Shown piece by piece: positions 12,105 through 23,608 of a stretch of 64,000 nt of DNA (within the stretch, counting starts at the first letter, position 1; every line of letters begins with the position of its first letter). This DNA comes from Paramecium sonneborni (lineage: Eukaryota > Ciliophora > Oligohymenophorea > Peniculida > Parameciidae), in contig CAJJDN010000001.1 in assembly GCA_905182985.1 (NCBI GenBank), forward strand, positions 117,486 to 181,485. The letters are read 5' to 3'. The translations under genes were made by a program, and so were the position numbers. The notes under the pieces were generated by a model, which made no database searches, was not told the origin of the DNA, and saw nothing but the letters and a program-made list of their open reading frames with translations.

Positions 12105-14766
12105 ATGGAAGAAACTGATGCTTTGATAAAATCATCTGAACCACAACATAAAAGAAACGTTATCTAGGCGCTTATAAATGAATACAAAATAATGTATGCT
12201 GGTCTATAAAATCAGTATTATTTTTATTTTAAACTTAGAGAATACCTGGATTATTGTTTTGTAAAAGGAGCTTCTGGATAGACAGTACCATTAGCTCTTC
12301 TATTACCAGTAGGTCTGTTTTTAGGAACAGTTAATATATTGTCTAAAGCTATGACCAATATTATTGAAGGTTTATAATGACTAATAATTTTAGGTGATTA
12401 TATCATGACAAATTTTGTTCAGGTAATTCTATAAATCTGTGGATTATGCATAGTTTTATACTTATTGCTTAAGGCATGTGAAGTTATCCCAAAAAAAATT
12501 CAAAATCCACTTCTTTTTGGGAGAGTAACAACGTATGTTTTTATGTGTCTTTTGATTGCAATGGGAATATTAGTTGTAGAGAGGATAGTTGAAGGATAAG
12601 CAAGAACTTATCATACATCTTAATTCTGGGTAGTATTTGCTTTGATAATTTGGTAAAAAATCTTGGTGTTATTTATATATGATTATAAAGTAAGATTTGC
12701 TGCATTTTTATTTTTATACACTTATTATGCATTTAGAGTTTCAGGTGAATAATTTAGATGGGCTTATAATCTATTAAAAGCCTCAGTCTACATTGTACTA
12801 GAGTTAGTTATGGTCATAGATAGAGAATTAAAAAATTATGCTGATTATTAATTAGAAAATAATGTAATTTATAAGTTTGTATATTTAGATGCACACTAAA
12901 TAAGTATTAGAAGAAGTAGTACCTCCAATGAGAATGTTTTAATAATAATTCTTGTTAGAATCATATCTTAAAGTATTTCCTGTCGTGATTTTTGATTAAA
13001 CAAAAGAATTACTGAACATATCAACTGAAACTCTAAAATTATTAGGTTAAACTGATTTATTTTAAGCCGAAAAGCAATTAAGAAAAATGGAGATTGTAGA
13101 GGTCTTTAATAAAAAGGAATAAGTATCAGTTAAAGAGATGACAGTTAAATTAACTAGATAGGCTAAATTTGGATCTACTTGTGGAGTAAATGAAAAAGGG
13201 GATTTATTACATTCTTTAATCAATGGTCCAGCTTTATAACAATTAAGAACATAGTAATAAACTGATTAGCCAAGATTATAAACTTAAGGATAATTAGAAT
13301 AACTTCTAAATGATCTTATTAAAGGAGATTAAGAATACTTAAAAGGATTGCTTGTATTAAAATTGAGTAAGGAAAAGTAATACTATTTCTCTTTTCATTT
13401 GATTCGTAACAATAAAATTTATCTATTTTTGGATGATGTTTCTGAAATCATGAAAATGTAAATGAAAAATTAAGATGAAATTTCTGAACCTAAAGATAAT
13501 AGAGATATTAATATTCTTTTATCCTAGATTCGTTAAATTTCAACCCTAAAAAGTTATCCTATCCCAACTAAAATATCAAATATTGAATTGAAATCTTGTT
13601 ATTTAGAATCAAATTAATTAAGAATTAATTATGATAAAATTAATTTTGATCAAATGGTAATTAATTTATAAGAATATTATAATCATCGAATTCCTACAAT
13701 TAAATTTTCAATTAAAAATTAAGTTAAATTGACCACTAACTTTTTCAATGATGAAGAACGTATTCGATAAATTATTGATATAATAATGGAAAATAGTATT
13801 GAATAAACAAAAGATGGATTTATTGGTATTACTTTTGAGAATGATCCAAGATCCAATTGCATTTAAGTATCTATTCAAGATACAGGCATTGGATTAAATT
13901 TAGATAAAATTAAGGATGAATCAGGTAATAAAATGTCAGGCCTTTTCATAGCTAATTATTTAACTAAAATATTAGGAGTTTCATTTTTTAATAAAAAGAT
14001 AAATGGATTTATTGCAAATAGAGGATTGCGAATAATAACTACACAAGAGTATGGAACTAAAATATCATTCACTCTTAGAAATATGTTAATTGATCAAAAC
14101 AATACCTTTTTCCTTATTGATGAAAATTTAGAAGATGATGATTAAAATTAAGATGAAATTATTGAGAGATACTTAATTGAAGAATAGACTCAATATTTAA
14201 ATAGATTAAAAAAGTATATTTATATACTTATATAGACCAATTAAATATATAGTGATGAAAAATGAAGAGAAAAAAGTAGTTTAAATTTTGGAAGATAGAA
14301 TAGTTAAAAGACCTCAATTAAAAGGAATGATGAAACTTTAAGAATCAGGTAGATTAAAATCTCTGACTAATTAAATTGAATAAATATAAATTCCTTAGGA
14401 AAAATGTATTTGTGAAACTCCATTAATTGTAAATAGTGATTACTATTTTTCAACTGTTTTGAAAGAATTCAACTTCTAAATAGTTACTGAATCTGAAGCA
14501 TTAAAATTAATAAACATAAAACTTAAAGAGAATCCTTGTATATAGAAGGGATGTATAGCATTTAACAAAATTTACATTAATTGTTCCAATCCAAAAGTTA
14601 ATTACGATGAGTAATATTTAACTTAAATTTTAGTTTGGTGAAGAAATTACTTATCTTAAATAAGTAACTTAATATCATAGTCCTTTAATACCTTCCTTGG
14701 GGAGAATAACAACCTAATATCACTTATTATTAGATGCCAACTAAATTAGATATTATTTTTAAGTGA
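12105..14766 (+). CDS. Membrane hybrid histidine-kinase-like protein with degenerate receiver domain
   Basis: 855 residues; introns at 12370-12393, 12864-12888, 14214-14235 and 14611-14633 (24, 25, 22, 23 nt) bring the frame to exactly 856 codons. Residues ~45-240 carry six to seven TM helices. A cytoplasmic region then leads to a HATPase_c domain: N-box-like 'DIIMENSIEQ', G1 'DTGIGL', G2-like 'GLFIANYLTKILG', and 'GTKISFTL'. The C-terminus looks like a response-regulator receiver domain, but the acidic pocket reads 'IVNSDYY' and the phospho-acceptor motif reads 'YINCSNP' (Asn where 'MDCNMP' has Asp). I could not find an H-box histidine of the HELRTP type. ATP binding is plausible; His-Asp phosphotransfer is doubtful. 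It is convergent with DPH2, the stops 22 bp apart. Confidence 0.82.
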
Positions 14767-14788
14767 TATATACATTTCACTAATAAAA

Positions 14789-15997
14789 TCATTTACTTCC
14801 TTCCTTTTCATAACAACTTGCAATACCATTTAATCCAATCTCTAAATCAGCTGGCTCAATGTTTTATCTAATTTATAATCCTTAATATTATCTAGTCTTA
14901 TAAAAATCTAAAGTTTAGAATATTTTATCTAATGCTATCAACTAATTTTCATTATTTTAAGCCAAAAGTGCAGTACATTATACATTTTTATTCGTCTCTT
15001 CCATTTAAATTATTTAATCCTCCTCTTCTATAATTTACTCTTATTGAAATAAACTTAAATCACTTTACACTAAATATCTAACATCAGAGAAAGCTTATAC
15101 TAATTAAAACGGAGTTATTATTAATTTATAATATGTTTTAGTATCAATAATTGAATTTCTGTAACAACTTATTATTATATAAGCTTCAATCTCAGGAAAA
15201 TTGCCAAGTTTAGCCTCATTAAGACTGTTCATTGAAAATGTAAAATATTTTTTGTTATTCTTTTTTAAGATCTATTTGCAAGCTTTATATGCATTTTTTG
15301 TATATTTAGCAGTTGAATTATTAATTAGAATTCCAAAGCAATTACATTATGATGCATCTTCAACTTATTTTGTTCTTTTTATTATAAGAGGCATTTAGTT
15401 GATTTCATATATTTTATGTTAAAATGTAATTGGATCAATAATATAACATTTTTCTATCTATCCATATTCAAAATGTAATATAAATCTTTAAAGCAATTCA
15501 CTCTCTTCAGATCCTATAAAAATTAATTATTTTCTCAATTCTAATGCATAATAACCACATGCAATATGTTAGGCTTGTTTCTAATATACTTTTCCTTAAA
15601 ATGATAAGAACATATGTTTGCTTTAATCTATTTAGATATGATCATATTTTTAATCAAATAAAACCCAAGATGATTATTCAATTGATTCTATTGAATTGAT
15701 TAATTATATTGAATCATATTCAAAATGAGGTAATACATAAATGATTTTATCTGAGTGATCTTCTGAAAAACATGCTTCTCCAAAATGAATTATTAAGTCA
15801 TATTTGATATGACGAGCACCAATTACATTTACACAACATGAGGAATGCAAGGGATCACCAGATATAATAAATCTTTTATTTGGATATTTTTAGTTTAATT
15901 ATTTCCATACAGTTTAAGCTTAGTGTAATTAATTACTTGGAAATTATATTACAATATTCTCAAAATTCTCTAAATTTAAGTTGTCAATTTTATACAT
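14789..15997 (-). CDS. DPH2: Diphthamide biosynthesis protein 2
   Basis: 402 residues, intron-free, ATG 15997-15995 to TGA 14791-14789. Family signatures: 'GDPLHSSCCVNVIGARH' (conserved Cys of the first domain), then 'DLIIHFGEACFS', a central 'CGYYALELR', and a third-domain run 'CNCFGILINNST...' followed by 'LNEAKLGNFPEIEAY' and 'ITPFQ'. The C-terminal 'YQGLQ' is also family-typical. DPH2 pairs with DPH1 as a radical-SAM-like [4Fe-4S] enzyme that transfers the aminocarboxypropyl group to the eEF2 histidine, the first step of diphthamide synthesis. 'HFGEAC' and the C-terminal motif favour DPH2 over DPH1. The N-terminus is slightly short compared with animal DPH2, so an upstream exon is possible. 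Confidence 0.9.
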
Positions 15998-16423
15998 AAA
16001 TTAAATATTAAATATTTTTATATAAATTATAGTACTTACATAAAATAGGATTTAATTGTTGCTTTGGTTGAAATATAAATAAAAATATTAATAAATGGAA
16101 ATGCTTAAAGCTATTTTATGAAAATTAATGTGATAAATATCTTCCAGGATTAATTATAATTTAGATAGAGGAGTTCAAAATCATAATTGTTTTAGAAATA
16201 ACTCATAATACGAACTAATAATCTTTGTTAATGTCATAAATTCTACAGATTAATTAAGTAATAATCCCAATCTAATAAATAACATTAATATATGATATAA
16301 AAATGATTAATTCCTAGAGCTAAGAGATTGAACAGAACTAATTATCTGTAAAAGTTATGATTCAATCGGTATTTTAATTATTACAACTATATTTAAATCA
16401 TAATACATAATTTTTTATAACAA

Positions 16424-17627
16424 TCAAATCATTTCATACATTACTAGTGATATAATTTATTTTATTTTTAACATCACTCTCTCCTTGGCAAGCTCTTTTG
16501 ACATTTGAGATATTAATTTTTCAAATTATTGCTAGCACAATTGAATATTATTGAGCCATATCCATATTGTATTGAAAAAGTAATTTGTAATATAAACATA
16601 AGTTTTCGTCATTTCTTTTTTAATTTCATCAACCATTATTAATTCTTCTTATTCTGAAATTTCAAACTTGAGAAATTAATTGATTTACACAAACTCTTCA
16701 TTAATCAGTTTAAGTGTCTCAACTTTAAAAACTGCATCTATTTTCTTCTTCCAATATTCTTCTAAATCTTTTAATTGTTTATTATAATCAAAATTTTCAA
16801 AATCCTTAAAATTTTTTGAATTTATGTTTTATACAAGAATAGGGATGCTTCCATAAATCTAGTAACTTAAAACAAATGCGTTTTATTGATTTTCACAATT
16901 AGACGTGGTTTAATTAAAAACATTTTTTGTGTTTTGCATCATTTATTTTCTTTAATCAAGTAACAACTTGATGTCTTTTTAATATTTATCATAATATTTA
17001 TCCTATCTATAGATTGAAGTATTATTCGAAATTATTTCAATTTTAGAATTTATTTGATCTTTCTACAAAATTGGTTAGAAAATCAAATTATACCAATATT
17101 TTTATCCTTTCATTTCTTGCATCGAACCTTTCTACACTGTTATTATTTTATCTACAATTTTAAGTATTGAATTAGAAGATACTTGCTATTCCTCTCCTGT
17201 TTCGTAGATAGGACATTAAAATCCAGTAAATGATATACTATATTTTAAGTTTTAGTTGCAGATAGTTAGAAATTCGCTATCTTTTTCAAGTATAAGCCAA
17301 ATTCTATAAGATATTAAATATTTATGATCTATTTAATTTTCATTCAAGTCAATTACCTTTTAAAGTAATTTTTCACATAATTTCAAAATCTATCCTATAC
17401 TCATATAGATTAATTTTTCTTCCTAATTGATATATATATGATATTACAATATAATAAATTAAATCGCTTAAACGAATGCATCTCTCTTAATTAATTGTGT
17501 ATTTTATCCATTTTTCATCAGGCATAAATTCATATCTTCCAACTTTGTTTAATTCAAGTTCTTTTTCAAGCTGAGTCTTATTTTCATATTAATAATATTC
17601 AACAACATCATAATTAATGCCAAACAT
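16424..17627 (-). CDS. Unrecognised protein with unresolved C-terminus
   Basis: 392 residues from ATG 17627-17625 to the first in-frame TGA at 16426-16424, with one 25-nt intron at 17423-17447. It is charged and mostly helical, Lys/Glu/Gln-rich, with a long C-terminal helix and no obvious signal peptide; no family recognised. Beyond the TGA the same frame stays open for another ~80 codons to 16181. Alternatively, a 58-nt intron from the GTA just before the TGA plus a 24-nt intron would lead into a hydrophobic tail reaching ~16040. I cannot decide among a true stop, a nonsense mutation and an unusually long intron. The rest of 15998-16423 holds nothing else that I recognise. Confidence 0.6.
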
Positions 17628-17698
17628 GTAATTAATTTAAATAATAAATATATATAATTTGGTATTAGATAAAGTATGCTAATTATACATAATAATAT

Positions 17699-18469
17699 TC
17701 AAATTATCAATATGAAGATTATTAATGTACTAATAAATACTAGATCTGAATAACACCTTATACATGAAGTATCATTCCAATAAAAATAGAAAGATGATTC
17801 AACACCACATGTTTCTTCTGTTTATATACTTGGATCAAAGTCAACACATCCATTAATTCCCCTCATACAAAGTTAAAGTTCTCTACTATTAATCCTTTCT
17901 TTTGCCATTTTACAATTAAGTTTTTCAGATTCATTACAATAATGATTAGATTGGCAATCTACATGATACTCAGATGGATAACAAGCTGGATAAGCATGAA
18001 TACACTAAAATTCACTACTCTTTGCTTCTTCACATTTTGTCATTTCTTAACATCTTCCATTCTTTATAACACAAAGATCTTCATTAGCAAAATAACAAAA
18101 TGATAGTGATTACTAAAAACAATAACCCATATCAATATCTGGAATTTCATAACATTCTTATGCTATGGAACTCCAGTAACAATCACTATGTAGTTCCTCG
18201 CATGTTTCCCTATCTACAATTGAATGAGTTTAACAACCAATAAATTCTCTACACTCATCCATATAATATTCACAATTTTTATTTTACCAACATTTCTCTT
18301 TACTCAATCTAGAGCAAGGAATTTCGGAACATTAATTATTTGAAAACTCACATTATTCAAATCTATTGCAATCCTTTTTCAAATTGATTTTGTCACAAGA
18401 ACATTTATCTTTTTCTTTCACAGATATTGATCCGTATGCATAAAGCAATAAATAATAAATTAAAAGCAT
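17699..18469 (-). CDS. Small Cys-rich surface-type protein, paralogue A
   Basis: 256 residues, no intron. Begins with a hydrophobic signal peptide, then about 30 cysteines in irregular CxC / CxxxxxC spacing, and ends in a hydrophobic tail ('LVFISTLIIFILII') directly before TGA, as in a GPI or single-TM anchor. It is clearly homologous to the divergent gene at 18876-19685: both have 'GCVDFDP' near the C-terminus followed by a Cys and an aromatic-rich segment, and similar Cys order. The module style resembles the large antigen but is much shorter. Function unknown; a cell-surface location is inferred from the signal and anchor. Confidence 0.82.
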
Positions 18470-18875
18470 CAATTTTACCTATTTATTTTAAATTGAAATT
18501 TCATATTTCTAAAATCAAACTCAAGATATTTAAAATTGTACATAATTCAGAATATGATGTAATTATAATTCGTATTATGTATTCAATTTAAATAATAAAA
18601 ACAACTAATTATTTTTTATTTTACAATAATTGTTCAATTTAAAACATTTTTTCATTTACTTTGGTACTTTTTTAATATATTAGCATGAAGTGTGATAGTA
18701 AGTGGATGGTTTATATATTTTATTAAACTTTTTGATTTTCAAAGTTATATATAATTAGAAAATAATTAATTTATAGAACATATGGAAAAATTTATATATA
18801 CTATTTTTAAGGAATTAATCAGAAATTTTCACCTTAAAATATCTTTTTATTAATTAATTATTCAATATATTTTCT
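18470..18875. promoter_or_regulatory. Divergent intergenic region between the two Cys-rich paralogues
   Basis: About 400 bp of very AT-rich DNA lies between two start codons pointing outward. It must hold both promoters if both genes are expressed. No defined element is recognisable. The head-to-head arrangement of paralogues suggests an inverted duplication, but the flanks show no obvious remaining inverted similarity by eye. Confidence 0.4.
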
Positions 18876-19685
18876 ATGAAAAATACAGCTTAAAAAATAA
18901 TTTCTATGCTCTTGATTTTTTACCTAATCCTTAATGTTAATTGCTCAACACATGTTACATTAGACAGTCAATGTACTTGTGAAGAAATTTTATATGAAGA
19001 GGAATGTAAATATGGTAAAATTTGCCAATTTTCAAATAATAAGTGTTCTACTAAGACTTGCGATCAACTCAGTTAAGATAAATGTTTAATAAACAAAAAA
19101 TGTGCAAAAGTAAATGGAAAATGTATAGAATTTAAATCATGTTCATCTCATAATGTCAAAACTGAAGCTGAATGTGAAGATTTACATTCAAATTGTTTTT
19201 TTGATTCTGCTAGTGGCAAATGCGAAGATGTAAATAGTTTGCCAATAGGTTCATGTTCTGAATAATTGTTATCATTTTGTATTTATGGTAAAGAGGGATT
19301 TTGCGCAGTAAAGGATGGAAAATGTTAGGAAATGACTTCATGTGATTAAGTAAAATCAGAAGATCTCTAATGTCTTTTTTCTTTTCCTGCATGTTATCCA
19401 AATTCAACAAGTGATAAATGCGAAGCTATTAATCAGTGCAGTAAGAATGATGTAGAATCCTGTTTGTTTGCAAAAGAGAAGATCAATGGAAATGATTATT
19501 TACTTTGTACTGAGAAAGATCAAGGATGTGTTGACTTTGATCCAACCAATTAAACATAAGAAAGATGTGGTCTTAATTCAATGTTTTTTTATCATTGGGA
19601 TGGGAATAAATGTGCCAAATGTTAGTCTTCTTCTTATTCATTCATAATTACAATATTATCTATTGTCATCTTAGCCCTAAGCTGA
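18876..19685 (+). CDS. Small Cys-rich surface-type protein, paralogue B
   Basis: 269 residues, no intron, ATG 18876-18878 to TGA 19683-19685. Signal peptide at the N-terminus, about 30 cysteines, and a hydrophobic C-terminal tail ending right at the stop, consistent with a GPI anchor. It shares with the divergent neighbour the motif 'GCVDFDP', conserved Cys order and total length. Both start with a first Cys block after the signal peptide ('CTCEE' here, 'CSCDK' in A). Function unknown; probably an extracellular coat or mating/adhesion-type protein, by inference. Confidence 0.82.
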
Positions 19686-20691
19686 ATAATATATTAATTT
19701 AAAAAAATCGATTAATCATGCACCTATTTTATTTCGAATTCACTAAACTCGATTATTATTATTGTTTTTTTTTCCTCATAAATTCTCTCTCCTTTCTCAG
19801 AATTATCATTTTTATATTTGATATATAAATAATCCAAATTCAATATATATAAATATTTCTAAGTTGGAAAATTCGCATAATTTTAATTATGAATTTCTTC
19901 AAAACATCCAGAGAATGATTTCAAAGGATTTTGATATTATTATTAATACTTATACTTCTGTATATTCTCTAAACCATCTTTCTCAATCAAATTAAATGAT
20001 TGAGATTTTAATTCTAAACTTAAAAAATTAAAAAAAAAAAATTTTCTATATTAATTTGTCAATTTTAATTTAAAACTCTATATAGAATTAAGGTTTTTCA
20101 AATATACTTAAATATAAATGAATTTATGTTAATAATAATTTATACTTGATTAAATGAGATTGCCCATATTTATTTATTAACATTATTTGGGTAAACTCTA
20201 AACTAGATTATATATATGGTTTGAGTAGTATTCATTGATTTAAAAAGCTTATAGTTTTTTGCCTTTTGGTTATATTTTTAAATGTCAGATCTTAATAATA
20301 TAAGCTAATCATACTTAAGATTAAGTAATTGAAAAATGATTGCTAAAATATCAATTAGCTCTTCTGCTATAAAGAGAAACTTATTTAATAAAAGGAAGAT
20401 TTATAGAGAAGTGAGTTAAATTTGAAGTTATTAAATTATTTTTTGCTGAGAAATAACAATATATAAATAAAAATTTATTATTTGAATTATCTGTAATATA
20501 GAGATATGAACAAAAATTGATTATAAATTAATATATATAATTATAATATAATTGAATTATGAAAATAAGAACATCAGTTTATCAGATATTTATTGATGAT
20601 TTAATTAAATAAAAAGATTTATGAGATTCTTTTTGTGTTTAGGTTTAGATTTAATTAATTTAAATTTAATAATAATAATTAAAAGTAAAGT
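19686..20691. other. Gene-poor spacer with a possible very small ORF
   Basis: Mostly AT-rich noncoding DNA. Near 20282 an ATG opens a short frame that, if a 34-nt intron is removed, gives about 32 residues before TGA. This is too little to call a gene. No repeats or RNA structure were noticed. Confidence 0.35.
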
Positions 20692-22022
20692 ATGAATAAT
20701 CAACTCTTGATTGTAGAAACAGGCTTTTTGTTTGTGATAGTGATTGGTTTGTTTATAGTAAAAGAATGGGAAGGAAATGAAAAGATAATAAAATTACTAT
20801 TTTCATTATCAAACATTAGTATATTTTTATTAGAAATAAAGTAAATAGGAGATTCAAATTGTAAGACTTATATAATAGACAGTTAGATATATTAATAGCT
20901 ATTTCAATGTTTTTGATGATAGTGTATATTTATAAAGAGTATAAAAAGGAGAAGAATGATATACCTTAAATTTAAATCTTAAATACGTAACTTTCAGAAA
21001 GAAATAATAAGGTGGATTAGGAAATAGAATTACCATAACAACTGGCAGTGATTCATTCAATTCATGAAAGTAATTCAAGCATGAATCGAAATTAGAATGC
21101 ATCAGCAGCAGATAATAATAGACGATAAAGTAATTCTTAAGGTGAGATTACAGATTAATAATAAACTAAGTAGGATTATGGAACGAATTTCTTAGATGAT
21201 CATAAAAGACCTTCTTTATAATAAAAGAATAATAATGGACTTGGTATGTTTATTACTCGTTAATAGAGTGTTGCTTAAATTTAACGTAAGAAATTAAGAT
21301 ATATTGATAGCAAATTTAAATGTGATAAAGTTTTAGGATGATTTAGGGGAAATAAAATTTGGAATACTTAAAACTTTAAAATCAGTTGCATATGATTAAT
21401 TAGGAAAGGAAGTTGAATGTATATTTTAGACAGATAGACCTTTTACAAAATTATTATCAACTGTTGAATAAACGAATCAGCCAAGAATGCAGATATTATA
21501 TGAGAGTTAAGTAGTGAACAATTAGTATGTAGATGATACATTAAGAGGAGCTATACAATTAGATAATTTAGGATATGGTGAAAAGAAAACACAAAAAAAC
21601 ATTACATGGTAAAAAATAATAAAAGCATTTATTTTAATAATTATTTTAAAACTAAATTTTGTAATAATTAATAATTGGAATTTGTACTAATTAATCTTAA
21701 TATTATTTATTTTGTAGAGGCAATTATTATAATTTAAAAAGTTGATTACAAAATCTTTGGATATGAAATGTGAAGTAAGAGAAACACTGATTTGGATTTC
21801 ATTAGTAGTACTACCAATAGTGATTATTATTTTGATAAATCTTATTGATAAGAGAATTGTAAAACATATTATGAAAGTTGCAAATTGGATTAGTTTAATA
21901 ATAACTTCTAAGTACAATAAAAACTGTTCAGAGTAAAACTATCAAAAATATTATTAATTAGATATTTCTATGGTTCTTTATTGTTCATTTTTGCATTTAC
22001 AATAGTACTCTGTTTTATTTGA
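20692..22022 (+). CDS. Multi-pass membrane protein, unrecognised
   Basis: 416 residues; introns 20861-20886 (26 nt), 21322-21346 (25 nt) and 21933-21961 (29 nt) bring the frame to exactly 417 codons. The N-terminus has three hydrophobic segments (~8-25, ~32-45, ~60-75). A long cytoplasmic-type Gln/Asn/Ser-rich loop follows to about residue 240. The C-terminal part has at least three TM helices, the last ('LLFIFAFTIVLCF') ending at the stop. I see no transporter, channel-pore or enzymatic signature. The loop is typical of low-complexity linkers in ciliate proteins. Function unknown. Confidence 0.72.
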
Positions 22023-22143
22023 ATGTGATATATATATATATTACTCATATTAATAATTCTTTTTTTTTCAGTAATTTGTTATAATTCTTATATATTAATA
22101 AATTTATTGAATTTATTATATTTATATACATATGAGTGTATTT

Positions 22144-23595
22144 TCAATCTTAAGATTTTAATTTAGCTTATAATTCTACATTTTTTCTTTTTTAATCTAG
22201 ATATTTAGCAAAATGATAATTAGACCGTAATGTTTCACTCCAAGTTAATTTTTATAAAACATCTGATCTTCTCATAGATGGAAGATTAGTTTAAGTTTCT
22301 GATAATGACTTCATTAATAATTTTTCATTAACAAGAGTATCCATTCTTCTTTTTAAGATGTTTTATGAATTTTCAACAGCTTCTAACCATAGATCTTCAT
22401 TCTAATAGAGTTTAATGGCTTCATCAGCAAATTGTTCATCAGTCCAATTATTGAAACTACCTCCAAATATCAATTTCTTAGCCATTTCTTCTGTATTTTC
22501 ATAAGCATAATATTTTCTCATAAAATCTTCTTCATCTAAACCTTCTTTTTTAATTTATGGAGTTAGACGATCTGGTTCCATATCAGAGTAGAATCTAGAT
22601 TAGATTTGATTAACACATTCATATTTAAGAGCTTAACTGGATTAAAGGAACAATCCTTCAGCACCTATAGGTGTAGTAACAACAGGTAACATTTCTCTCC
22701 AAGCATCTGTAATTTTTCCCTTAACTCCAGCACCAAATCTTAAAGGAGCAAGCATAACTCTATATTTACCTAAAATATCTATTTCTTTCATTAAACCCTT
22801 ACACATAAATCCATCAGATTCTTTAGTAACAAAATCTTAAGGGAAATTACTACCATAAATATGTAATTATGCTTATGGAAGTGCCTTATTAATGATAGGC
22901 CAAATTCTATCTCTTAATCTTTTAACCGCATCATAATTCGGTCGATGTGACATATTTCCCAAAAATACAAAGTGTCTTCTTTTATAATGATGCCTTTTAA
23001 GTTCCAAGGCTTATTTATCTTCTTCATCTAAAGATCTTGTTGTTGGATAAAAGAATGTTACTAATTATACTTTCTTATTTAAATGTTTAATCAATTCCAT
23101 TTCATAATCTGAACATGCAATAATGAGATCACTCCTTATTATTGAAGCCATCTCTTTATCTGTCACTTCATCACCTAATTCTGGTTTCGCTTATAAAACT
23201 TATTTGTTTATTAATTCTTGAGTAAGTAAACCTTCTCTTTTCAATCTTAAACTATGTAAATCTTATAGATCTAACACTTTAGCACAATTTTAGAATACTT
23301 AATGTACATAATGACTGTACAAACATTCTGATACATGTGTGTCAAATATACTTACTGTAGGTGATACTATTCTACTTAAAACATGATTCACTCTGCTTGA
23401 ATTTGATGGATCTGCTTAATGACATTTCAAATCTATGTATTATCGTATATGATCTGCTTTCTTTTTATCTTAAGGAGTTATGTAATATGTCTTTATCTTA
23501 TTATGAATTAATCGTTCTATTATTCCAAATGTACGTTCATGAGCTGCTGAAAAACTTTGTTTTGGCCAAAGCTATGAAAAATAGCAAAAATTCAT
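22144..23595 (-). CDS. Family 4 (GT-B fold) glycosyltransferase
   Basis: 483 residues in one exon, ATG 23595-23593 to TGA 22146-22144. The C-terminal half carries the GT4 signature: 'HFVFLGN' and 'LHIYGSNFP', then '[13 protein letters not shown]', '[12 protein letters not shown]', giving the nucleotide-sugar-binding GT-B domain with its Glu. The N-terminal half is less conserved and has no clear TM helix, so it is probably soluble or peripheral. Donor and acceptor cannot be told from the sequence. Its start codon is only 13 bp from the start of the divergent gene at 23609. Confidence 0.82.
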
Positions 23596-23608
23596 TTTAA
23601 TTAATTTT
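23596..23608. promoter_or_regulatory. 13-bp spacer between divergent start codons
   Basis: The ATG of the minus-strand glycosyltransferase (23595) and the ATG of the plus-strand coiled-coil gene (23609) are separated by 13 bp of A/T. If both starts are correct, the two 5' UTRs must be nearly absent or overlap the other gene. Confidence 0.5.
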
